This document shows positions 32,576 through 40,479 of a DNA stretch of 64,000 bases, piece after piece. Under the pieces are notes generated by a model. The model was not told the DNA's origin. It saw only the letters and a program-made list of their open reading frames with translations, and made no database searches. Location of the stretch: the IMG/VR virus record IMGVR_UViG_3300021425_000027, positions 1 to 64,000 of that record; one strand, 5' to 3'. The DNA comes from a virus. The translations under genes and the position numbers were made by a program. Each line of letters starts with the position of its first letter. Position 1 is the stretch's first letter.

Positions 32576-34235
32576 AAAATTAGAGTTTAAGAACTTTGCA
32601 AGCTACGGAAATCGTACCCAAGTAATAGAATTCGATAAAGACAAAAGTGATCTTTATTTAGTTCTAGGTGGAAACGGGGCAGGCAAAAGCACGTTAGCAA
32701 AAGTTATAACCTATCTATGTTATGGAAAGGTCGAAGGGGCAAATCTTAAGGATTTACCTAATAGAGTAAATGGCGCTCTTTGGGGTAAAATTTGGATGGA
32801 GTCTAAAAATAATTCTATTGAAATTGAAAGAGGTATTAATCCAGGCATATTTAATGTAAAAATTAATGGCTCCGAATATGATGTTGCAGGTAAGAGTAAT
32901 TTACAGGATTTTTTAGAAACTGAGATATATGAAATACCTTATCATGTATTTAAGAATGTAATTATTTTATCAGTTAATGACTTTAAGTCATTTATAACTA
33001 TGTCGCCTTACGACAAGAAAAGAATTATTGATAAGATCTTTGGTTTTTCTATTATCAATGAAATGGCTGAATCTGTTAAAGAAAAGAGGAGATCTATAAT
33101 TGAGGAAATTAAAACATATGAAGATGAAATACGTACTCTTAATGAATCTATAGAATCGGTTATTGAAAAAATTCAACAGTTTGAAAAGGTAAGTAAATCT
33201 AAAGATGCTGAAAAGATTAAGTTACTTAAAGAGAAATTGGTAGTATTAAACGAAAATAGAAAAAAGCTAAAAGACTTAACAGCAACAACAAAAATAAATC
33301 TTGAAAAATTAGACGAGGATTCTAGGAAAAAGAATAACCAAAAATCTTCGCTGAATAATAAGATTAATACAGTTAAGAAGGAGTTGAAGCTTTATGAAAA
33401 TAATGCATGCCCTACATGTACAGCCCCTCTTAACTCCGATTTTCATTTAGATATTAAAAAAGAAAAGGAAGAAAAATTAGATTCTTTATTTACTGAATGG
33501 AATCAAATAAAGGCAGATGCTGAAAAGTCTGAAGCTGATTTGGCAGACTTAAGACAAAAGGGTAGAAAGATTCATGTTAAGGTAGGGCAATTGGAAACTC
33601 AAATGGAAGCCATTAAAGATAAGCTGATTGAGATATCCGAAAAGGATGAATCAGATTCGTCTACTAATTTAAAACAGTTAGTTAAAGATTTTAAATCACG
33701 AAAAGATGAAAAGTCTTCAGGTAAACTAAAAAGTGAAGGTCAAGATTATTATTTAACTATCTTAGAAAATATTATGGGTGAAGATGGTATAAAGAATTTG
33801 GCAGTAAGATCTATTCTTCCATCTTTTAATAATCATATTTTGTTAATGGGTCGTGAAATGGGTATTCCTTTTGGTATTAGATTTAATGAAAAGTTTTATT
33901 GCACTCTTCATCACCTAGGAACCGAGATCAGTCCTAAGACATTATCTACAGGTGAAAAGAAAAAAGTAGACTTTGTTATTATCATGGCATTAATGAAAAT
34001 GATTAAAGTTAGGTTCCCATCTCTTAATATTTTATTCTTGGATGAAATCTTCTCTTCTATTGACTCGGATGGTGTACATCATATAATTAATATACTCCAC
34101 AATACAATACAAGATATAGGCCTTAATACCTTTGTTATCAATCATACAGTATTACCAAGTGAATATTTTGACAAAAAGATTGAAATTACCAAAGACGCAG
34201 GCTTTAGCGAATTTAAAATTGAAACCATTGGATAA
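32565..34235 (+). CDS. gp46: Recombination endonuclease subunit (gp46, SbcC/Rad50-like)
   Basis: 556 residues. Walker A GGNGAGKST is near residue 36. Two long coiled-coil arms flank a zinc hook CPTC near residue 282. The C-terminal ATPase half has the signature STGEKKKVDFVII and Walker B ILFLDEIFSSID. It dimerises through the hook and holds DNA ends for gp47. The last gene of the replication run; a late promoter motif lies in the 24-base gap that follows. Confidence 0.93.
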   Translation: MKIRKLEFKNFASYGNRTQVIEFDKDKSDLYLVLGGNGAGKSTLAKVITYLCYGKVEGANLKDLPNRVNGALWGKIWMESKNNSIEIERGINPGIFNVKINGSEYDVAGKSNLQDFLETEIYEIPYHVFKNVIILSVNDFKSFITMSPYDKKRIIDKIFGFSIINEMAESVKEKRRSIIEEIKTYEDEIRTLNESIESVIEKIQQFEKVSKSKDAEKIKLLKEKLVVLNENRKKLKDLTATTKINLEKLDEDSRKKNNQKSSLNNKINTVKKELKLYENNACPTCTAPLNSDFHLDIKKEKEEKLDSLFTEWNQIKADAEKSEADLADLRQKGRKIHVKVGQLETQMEAIKDKLIEISEKDESDSSTNLKQLVKDFKSRKDEKSSGKLKSEGQDYYLTILENIMGEDGIKNLAVRSILPSFNNHILLMGREMGIPFGIRFNEKFYCTLHHLGTEISPKTLSTGEKKKVDFVIIMALMKMIKVRFPSLNILFLDEIFSSIDSDGVHHIINILHNTIQDIGLNTFVINHTVLPSEYFDKKIEITKDAGFSEFKIETIG

Positions 34236-34241
34236 ATAAAC

Positions 34242-34249
34242 TATAAATA
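34242..34249 (+). promoter_or_regulatory. Late promoter motif TATAAATA
   Basis: Perfect T4 late element between the replication run and the first structural gene (start at 34260). Any transcript would have a very short leader. Confidence 0.5.
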
Positions 34250-34259
34250 AATTCAATGG

Positions 34260-35249
34260 ATGAGTGCCTATAATCAAGAATACAATAAAGATAATACAAT
34301 ATTAAGATACTTAGTAGTATCTATGTTAGCTGAACTAAGTAATAAAGTTTATTACTATAATCAAACCGATGAAAGTACTCTTACTAAGATTGAGGTACCT
34401 TTTTTCTATTCTATTTCTGGAAATGAGAGATTTCTTTTAGATAATTTTATGTTTGATGCCGAGGCTGCTGGTAAAGCCATCGGCGATTATGAAGTGGTGC
34501 CTCGTGGTATATTGCAAATGAATTCTATGTCAATTGATTCAAATGCTCAAACTAACAAGTTTACCAGAGCAGAATTTGTAAGAGAGTGGGAAGGTGTTTT
34601 AAAAACATTTTCTTTGGAAACAAATTTTCTTCCTATAACAATGGGATTCAGTGTAACACTTATTTGTTCAAACAATTTAGAAATGTTAAAAATTACTGAA
34701 GCTGTTATGAGCAAGCTTTATAAAGGAACTCTTTTTAGTTGCGATTTAGGAATGATGCGAGTCCAGGCAAGCATGTCAGTACCAGAAGATTACTCACAGG
34801 ATAGGTTATTTGAATGGGGTCTTAATGATAAAAAAGAATTCCAGGTTACTTTTGATATGGAATTAAATTCTTTTATGCCTGTTTTTGAAAGTGGCATATT
34901 ACTTCCTGAAATAGATTTTATAACTAAAGAAGCAATAAAGAATAACCCGGATGCAAATGGCGTTGGACAATTTAGATGTGGTGCCGATGGTACTATAGGA
35001 ATATACTTTGGTGGTGTATTCCAAAAATTTGTATTTACCGATGAAAATATTATTAAGGCGCCTGATCAATCGTTACAAAGCAATTTATCATATACAGATC
35101 CTAACAGTAAACAAACCGGTGGACCTTATGATGTTAGGGAAATAGATTCTTCTGAAAAAGAAAAAGAAAGTGAATCAAGTAAAAGCTACAGAAATGCTAA
35201 TGCTAGAATTAATCCAGATAATTCAGGATTAGGTTCAGTAGATAATTAA
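34260..35249 (+). CDS. Probable tail completion/sheath stabiliser (gp15-like)
   Basis: 329 residues. No catalytic motif. The order of elements resembles T4 gp15 as I remember it: an N-terminal helix with a short acidic hairpin (YYYNQTDESTLTKIEVPFFYS), a conserved middle (ILQMNSMSIDSN), a long amphipathic strand-helix (LPITMGFSVTLICSNNLEMLKITEAVMSKLY) and a final strand ending FDMELNSFMPVFE. The tail of about 60 residues is acidic and disordered. The gene sits just after a late motif. The assignment is tentative; a generic virion protein is the alternative. Confidence 0.5.
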   Translation: MSAYNQEYNKDNTILRYLVVSMLAELSNKVYYYNQTDESTLTKIEVPFFYSISGNERFLLDNFMFDAEAAGKAIGDYEVVPRGILQMNSMSIDSNAQTNKFTRAEFVREWEGVLKTFSLETNFLPITMGFSVTLICSNNLEMLKITEAVMSKLYKGTLFSCDLGMMRVQASMSVPEDYSQDRLFEWGLNDKKEFQVTFDMELNSFMPVFESGILLPEIDFITKEAIKNNPDANGVGQFRCGADGTIGIYFGGVFQKFVFTDENIIKAPDQSLQSNLSYTDPNSKQTGGPYDVREIDSSEKEKESESSKSYRNANARINPDNSGLGSVDN

Positions 35250-35264
35250 CTCTAAGATCTTGAA

Positions 35265-35272
35265 TATATAAA
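35265..35272 (+). promoter_or_regulatory. Late-type promoter motif GAATATATAAA
   Basis: TATATAAA preceded by GAA, 19 bases before the start of the gene at 35292. Confidence 0.5.
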
Positions 35273-35291
35273 ACAAATCAAATTCTATAAT

Positions 35292-37265
35292 ATGGAAAAA
35301 GTTATTAAAGAAGGGCAAACACAGGTATATGTTGATGGTGCAATAGAGCGCCAAGCTGGGGTTAATACTGATGCACCTTACCTTAATGCACCTAATCAAC
35401 AGTTAATTGATATTGTTGGTGTTTTATTTTCGCAAAGCGGAAAGACTAAATTAGATGGCAAAAATGGTAAAGTAGTTGAAAGCGGTCCAATGACCGATTC
35501 ACAAGTATTAGCAGTATTAGTTGGTATGGGCATACCTCAACAATTAGGTATGAGTGCTATTAATGCCTTTAAAGGAAATCAAACTGAAATCACAGAAAAC
35601 AATAATAAACAAAAAAATCATAACAAAATGAAATTTACACTTGCCGAACTGCATGAAAATGTTATGAGGAGTATTGAAGCATTAACAAAAATGGACTCTG
35701 ATAAATCTAGAGTTTCTTATACTGCTAAAAATGCCCTTAACATTTTAGAAGAATCTCTCAAGGCATTTCCTATGAGATTCAAAAATGAAGAAACTGAAGT
35801 AATCAGCGAAGAAATTGAAAACAGTGTTAACCCTATGCTTAAGTTTAGCATTGCAAAACAACTCCATAGAGACTTAGCTTCTTCTGATTGGTTAAATCCT
35901 ATTAAAGAATTAAGAACATACATTGCAGGTTCTTATGTTGATACTAAATGGTCATTCAGAATATCTGAGGCAATTGAAAGAACAAAAACCCAAAGAGGTA
36001 AGCTGTATGAAGGTTTAGTAAATGATTTGGAAGGTTTGTTAAGCGAATCTTCTGATTCTATTAAAGGTAAGTTTTCGGCAATTGCCGCTAAAAATCCATG
36101 GTCATTAGATTGTAAGGCAATTCTTAATGAAATGAAAAATGAAGAAAACAAAGCTACTTCAAATGGAAGTGGAAATATTTCTACAGTTCTTTCACCAGTA
36201 TTGGAATCAGAGAATGGTTTAACCTTTCACCTTCATGGAAAAAATTATAACTTTGATGGAAAAACAATCACTGAAGCTGAAGTTAAAGATTCAAGATTCT
36301 TTGATGTATTGGAAGGTTTAGGAATGTTTAAAAACATGAACGGTACATTAGTTACTTTCGGTGAAGGTAATAACAAAACATTAGAATACAACTTATCTGA
36401 AGGTACTTTAAAATTAGGAGAAACTGATTTAACAAATGTAAGTATTATTGAACTGAAAGAATCTTTAATGGCTCTTAATTTCTTTGGTTATAGAAACCAG
36501 TGGAAAATTGATAATGTATGTAAGTTCTTTGAATCTGTTGATCTTCTCGCTGAAATGGATAATTTTACAAATATTACCTCAACTGAATTTACAAATTTAT
36601 TCTTAACCATGATTGGTGTACAGGAAGGTATCTATGTAAACAAGGTTAATTCTGCTATGCGTGTTAATGAAATGGTATTTGTACCTTCTGCAACTGAAGC
36701 TGTTAAATTAGTAAAGGAATTCATTAATTATGATGCTTCTCCGATTTTATCAGAAAGATTAATTGCTGAAAATGATGAAGCCGCTAAGATTGAAAAAACA
36801 AGATCTGATATTTCTGATAGAATAACATTCTTGGAAGAAAAGAAAGCTAAAGTTAAAGAAGCTATTAATAAGCTTGGTGAAACTGAAGAACTTACTGAAG
36901 CCATGAATTTATTAGAAGAAGAAATTTCTAAGTTTGAAAAATCTTTACAAGAAACTTATGACAGAGTTGTATTAGGTGGAAATAAAGGTGATAAATCTAA
37001 AACTCACGATGGAGAAGATTATGAGGATGAAGATGAAAAGGACGAATCAGTAACAGAAAAAAAAAGTCGTAACGATTATTTAAACGACGGTTTTGTAGAA
37101 GCTGAAATCAATAAAAATGGAAATGGTCTTAAAAAAGGTCAAGAAGTTATGGTAAGCGCTGAGGACTATACTGCTATGGGTGATAACGACCAATTGGAAT
37201 GTATTAATCCTAAAACTGGAAAAAGTACAATTTGCCCTAAGAGCCAACTTAACGTTAAAATCTAA
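35292..37265 (+). CDS. Large virion-associated protein of unknown function, possible two-part gene
   Basis: 657 residues, acidic, mostly helical, with a coiled-coil part around 495-560 and a C-terminal domain of about 60 residues after an Asp/Glu-rich linker. An N-terminal module of about 95 residues ends in an Asn/Lys-rich linker (ENNNKQKNHNK). Its DNA (35600-35627) looks like a normal A-rich intergenic leader and is followed by in-frame ATG 35628. A second product starting there is possible. The late motif upstream and the head-gene context suggest a structural or core protein. Confidence 0.65.
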   Translation: MEKVIKEGQTQVYVDGAIERQAGVNTDAPYLNAPNQQLIDIVGVLFSQSGKTKLDGKNGKVVESGPMTDSQVLAVLVGMGIPQQLGMSAINAFKGNQTEITENNNKQKNHNKMKFTLAELHENVMRSIEALTKMDSDKSRVSYTAKNALNILEESLKAFPMRFKNEETEVISEEIENSVNPMLKFSIAKQLHRDLASSDWLNPIKELRTYIAGSYVDTKWSFRISEAIERTKTQRGKLYEGLVNDLEGLLSESSDSIKGKFSAIAAKNPWSLDCKAILNEMKNEENKATSNGSGNISTVLSPVLESENGLTFHLHGKNYNFDGKTITEAEVKDSRFFDVLEGLGMFKNMNGTLVTFGEGNNKTLEYNLSEGTLKLGETDLTNVSIIELKESLMALNFFGYRNQWKIDNVCKFFESVDLLAEMDNFTNITSTEFTNLFLTMIGVQEGIYVNKVNSAMRVNEMVFVPSATEAVKLVKEFINYDASPILSERLIAENDEAAKIEKTRSDISDRITFLEEKKAKVKEAINKLGETEELTEAMNLLEEEISKFEKSLQETYDRVVLGGNKGDKSKTHDGEDYEDEDEKDESVTEKKSRNDYLNDGFVEAEINKNGNGLKKGQEVMVSAEDYTAMGDNDQLECINPKTGKSTICPKSQLNVKI

Positions 37266-37283
37266 AAACACCTCACTAAATAG

Positions 37284-37320
37284 AAAAGCCGGTAGTAATT
37301 ATAAACTATCGGCTTTTTTT
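37284..37320 (+). terminator. Rho-independent terminator
   Basis: AAAAGCCGGTAG pairs with CTATCGGCTTTT across a 10-nt loop, followed by a T-run. Separates the 35292 gene from the late sigma factor. Confidence 0.9.
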
Positions 37321-37321
37321 G

Positions 37322-37330
37322 TATATAATA
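37322..37330 (+). promoter_or_regulatory. Promoter-like box TATATAATA before late sigma factor
   Basis: Directly after the terminator and 14 bases before the gp55-like gene, so that gene probably has its own start of transcription. Resembles the boxes before non-structural genes, as expected for a gene needed before late transcription. Confidence 0.45.
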
Positions 37331-37344
37331 AATAAATATATTGC

Positions 37345-37710
37345 ATGGCAAGAAAGAGAAATTATCTAAATAATAGGGATCTATTAGAAGAAATAAAGAA
37401 ATCTAAAGAATTAGATGAATTAACACCAAAGGCATTAGAATTTTTAATGCTACTAGCAGATAAATGTTCTAGAAAATTATCATACGCAAACCCGGATGAT
37501 AGAAATGATTGTATAGCATATGCCTATATGGATCTTTATAGATATTGGAGAAATTTTAATCCAGAAAAAAGCACAAATGCTTTTGCTTATTTTACTGAAA
37601 TAGCAAAAAGAGGTTTTGCAAAAGGGTGGAATAAACTCCATCCTAAAAAATATTCAGGAACTGTTTCTATAAATGGTAGTGCAGACAGTGACGGAATATA
37701 CACAATATAA
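37345..37710 (+). CDS. gp55: Late transcription sigma factor (T4 gp55-like)
   Basis: 121 residues. It begins RNYLNNRDLLEEI, much like T4 gp55 (NNKELLQAI), and keeps the degenerate region-2 pattern: LLADKCSRKLSY, then DRNDCIAYAYMDLYRYWRNFNPEKSTNAFAYFTEIAKRGFAKGWNKLHPKK. Region 4 is absent, as in gp55. It would direct host RNA polymerase to the TATAAATA-type motifs seen in front of virion genes. It is shorter than T4 gp55 (185). This is the second sigma factor in the window. Confidence 0.8.
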   Translation: MARKRNYLNNRDLLEEIKKSKELDELTPKALEFLMLLADKCSRKLSYANPDDRNDCIAYAYMDLYRYWRNFNPEKSTNAFAYFTEIAKRGFAKGWNKLHPKKYSGTVSINGSADSDGIYTI

Positions 37711-37711
37711 A

Positions 37712-38188
37712 ATGAGTATTAAAAAGGTAAAACCAACTTTTAAGTCCGGGTTTAAGCAAGGTTATTATAAACCTCATAATCCTAAAAAGTATATTGGCCC
37801 TGGGCCAATCATATATAGAAGTAGCTGGGAAAGAAAGTTTTGCCATTGGTGTGATCATAATGAGGAAGTGATTAATTGGATATCTGAACCTTTTTCAATA
37901 AAGTATTTCAATATGCTTGATAAAAAGTTTCATAATTATTACCCTGACTTTTATGTTAAAATGGATAAAGATGGTATATTAGAAGAATATGTTGTTGAAA
38001 TAAAACCTAAAGCACAATTACAAAAGCCTAAACCGCCTAAAAGAAAAACTGCAAAAGCTCTGAAAAATTTTCAGCATGGTTATGAGACCTATGTTAGAAA
38101 CCTATGTAAAACCGAGGCATTGAATAAAATGGCAAAACAGAGAAATTTTAAAGTAATGCTTTTAACCGAAGACTCTAAATTATTTTAA
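37712..38188 (+). CDS. gp4: Head completion nuclease-like protein (gp4-like)
   Basis: 158 residues from ATG 37712, two bases after gp55. IIYRSSWERKFCHWCDHNEEVINWISEPFSIKYF and NYYPDFYVKM, EEYVVEIKPK give the Glu, Asp and ExK of a PD-(D/E)xK/TnsA-like nuclease fold, as in T4 gp4 (gp50). In T4 this protein is needed to complete heads and join tails. It overlaps the next gene by one base. Confidence 0.75.
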   Translation: MSIKKVKPTFKSGFKQGYYKPHNPKKYIGPGPIIYRSSWERKFCHWCDHNEEVINWISEPFSIKYFNMLDKKFHNYYPDFYVKMDKDGILEEYVVEIKPKAQLQKPKPPKRKTAKALKNFQHGYETYVRNLCKTEALNKMAKQRNFKVMLLTEDSKLF

Positions 38189-38763
38189 TGGCAATAGTAG
38201 GATCATTTAAAGAAGACTTAGATATTTACCTTGCAGATGGCAAAGGAAGAAGTGGTGCATCTAAACAATCCGACGCGGATTTAAAAATCATAGGTAGCAA
38301 AGCTAAAGGAGAATTAGAAAATGGTAAAATGTATTCTTTTGAATATTTTACTCCTGATGAAACTTTTTATGATACATATCCAATCGTATTAGGTTTAGGG
38401 AAAAGTATTGATAATCATCAATTGGGCCTTAACTTACATTACATTCCTTATGAGGCTAGGATACCTTTTCTTTCCGATGTTTTTAGATCTTTTCAAAATA
38501 TCATATTAAAACAAATTAATCGTTCACCAGGTAATCCTATACAACAATCAAGATTATCTGAATTTACTTATGATAATTTAAAAAAATCTTTAGGTAGAAA
38601 ATATAACATAACTTATGCTGTTCGTCAATATAGAATAGATAGAATTAGAAAACCAAGAATGCTAGGATATGAAGATTGGTATATAGGTGCTGTCAATAAT
38701 CAAAATCATTTCTTTGGCGGTAACATAAACGAAGCACAAGCATTATATTACAAGAATATATAA
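38188..38763 (+). CDS. Conserved T4-type virion or packaging protein
   Basis: 191 residues. The core GKMYSFEYFTPDETFYDTYPIVLGLGKS followed by HQLGLNLHYIPYEARIPFL belongs to a family I recall from many marine T4-like phages (YYDxFPLV...GLNLHYLP). It has been variously labelled DNA end protector or structural. A position between gp4 and the portal gene fits a head or packaging function. I cannot choose between these. Confidence 0.65.
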   Translation: MAIVGSFKEDLDIYLADGKGRSGASKQSDADLKIIGSKAKGELENGKMYSFEYFTPDETFYDTYPIVLGLGKSIDNHQLGLNLHYIPYEARIPFLSDVFRSFQNIILKQINRSPGNPIQQSRLSEFTYDNLKKSLGRKYNITYAVRQYRIDRIRKPRMLGYEDWYIGAVNNQNHFFGGNINEAQALYYKNI

Positions 38764-38783
38764 ACAATAAAAGATAAAACAAT

Positions 38784-40433
38784 ATGGCAGGTTTTACTGA
38801 TAGAAGAGGACCCTTAAGTACAGGTAATCCAGTTAGAAAAATTTTAAAGGATCTTTCTAATTTAGGAATGGCATATGATGATATGATCATTCGTAATTCT
38901 CGTGCAGTTGGTTTTACTGAAAATCAAATGGGTTATACGTTTAACCCAATGGGCTCTGATTCTGATGATATGTACAGCGCATTTGCTGCATTATCTTTAA
39001 CGGATACCACGATGAAAAAGAACATCTCTATTTTTGATAGAGATTATGAAAGAAAGAGAGACCAGCTTAGGGAATATGCAGTACAAGATGAAATAGAAGA
39101 TATCTTAGATGTAATTACCGATGAAGCAATTGTATTTGATGAAAGTAACTACATGGCATATTCTGACTTTCACGGTCACATAGCATCATCAATAGAAGAT
39201 GAAATAGGTGATGTATACAATAATTTATACAATTACTTTGGGTTTAATGATTCTATCTCCCCTTGGAATTATTTCAGAAAATGGTTAGTAGATGGATTCT
39301 TGGCATTTGAAATAGTATATAATGATAAACAAACGGAGATTATTGGGTTTAAAGAATTGGACCCTATTTCCTTAATGCCTGGTATTGACACTGACACTGG
39401 AAAAAAGCAATGGGTTCAATATAAAGGCCAAGGTGCTAAGGAAAGAAAATTATGGGATTCACAAATTATATACCTTTCCTATTCTTCGATTAATTCACCA
39501 ATGAGAATATCATATGTTGAAAGATTAATAAGATCATTTAACCTTTTAAGAATCATGGAGACTACCAGAATTATTTGGGCCGTTTCTAATGCTTCATTTA
39601 AAACCCAGTTTATTATACCTGTTGGCGGTAAATCCAAAACTAGAGCAAAGCAATCTCTTGCACAGTTAATGAATTCATATAGAGAGGTTGTCGATTTTAA
39701 TCAAGAAAGTGGTGAAATTGTAACTAACGGAAAACCAATGATGCCATTCAATAAAGAATACTGGTTACCTTCAAAGGATGGAGAAAGTCCTGAAATTAGT
39801 ACAATTGGTGGAGATGGACCTGATCTAGGTGATACTGAATCTTTAAAGTATTTTGCTGATAGATTAAAAATGGCTTCTAAAATTCCTTTCTCAAGATTTG
39901 ATAAAGAAGGTGGAAATACTTATGATATGGATGCTAGTGGAATGTTAAGAGATGAGATTAAATTTTCTAAATTCATTGACCGTCTTAGATCTATATTTCA
40001 GGAAATACTTGTTAAACCAATGTATCTTCAAATGTGCCTTAACCACCCGGAACTAAAAAATGACGTTTCTTTTAAATCTGGATTAGGACTTAATTTTGTT
40101 AAGGATAATGTATTTGAGGAAATGAAAGAAATGGAATTACAAACAAAGCGTGTAGATTTTATTGGTAACCTTAAAACTCAATTGAGTACGATGACCGCAG
40201 AAATGGAGGAAATTCCATACTTCGATTTAGGATTCCTTGTTAAGAGATACGGTGGCTTTACTCGAGAAGATTTAAAGGCTAATGCCAGAGCTAAAGAAAG
40301 AGCCGATTTAGAGAAAGAAGGTTATAAAGAAGAGGATGTTGAAAAGATCCTTTTAGGCGCCGATAAGGCAGATTTTAAACCTGAAAAGAAAGATGATGGG
40401 ATAGATGAAGATCCCTTAGCAGGATTCGGTTAA
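38784..40433 (+). CDS. gp20: Portal vertex protein (gp20-like)
   Basis: 549 residues, similar to T4 gp20 (524). Typical segments are DRKRDQLREYAVQDEIEDILDVITDEAIV-like opening (near residues 92-118), YFRKWLVDGFLAFEIVY, KELDPISLMPG, SYVERLIRSFNLLRIMETTRIIWAVSNAS and FADRLKMASKIPFSRFDKE. Twelve copies form the DNA entry ring, nucleate head assembly and dock the terminase at 54735. The gene precedes the protease-scaffold and capsid genes, as in T4. Confidence 0.92.
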   Translation: MAGFTDRRGPLSTGNPVRKILKDLSNLGMAYDDMIIRNSRAVGFTENQMGYTFNPMGSDSDDMYSAFAALSLTDTTMKKNISIFDRDYERKRDQLREYAVQDEIEDILDVITDEAIVFDESNYMAYSDFHGHIASSIEDEIGDVYNNLYNYFGFNDSISPWNYFRKWLVDGFLAFEIVYNDKQTEIIGFKELDPISLMPGIDTDTGKKQWVQYKGQGAKERKLWDSQIIYLSYSSINSPMRISYVERLIRSFNLLRIMETTRIIWAVSNASFKTQFIIPVGGKSKTRAKQSLAQLMNSYREVVDFNQESGEIVTNGKPMMPFNKEYWLPSKDGESPEISTIGGDGPDLGDTESLKYFADRLKMASKIPFSRFDKEGGNTYDMDASGMLRDEIKFSKFIDRLRSIFQEILVKPMYLQMCLNHPELKNDVSFKSGLGLNFVKDNVFEEMKEMELQTKRVDFIGNLKTQLSTMTAEMEEIPYFDLGFLVKRYGGFTREDLKANARAKERADLEKEGYKEEDVEKILLGADKADFKPEKKDDGIDEDPLAGFG

Positions 40434-40453
40434 AAAGTTTACAAAGATTGTAA

Positions 40454-40461
40454 TATATAAA
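40454..40461 (+). promoter_or_regulatory. Late-type promoter motif TAATATATAAA
   Basis: TATATAAA 18 bases before the protease-scaffold gene. Confidence 0.5.
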
Positions 40462-40479
40462 TCAAATAACTAATAGAAA

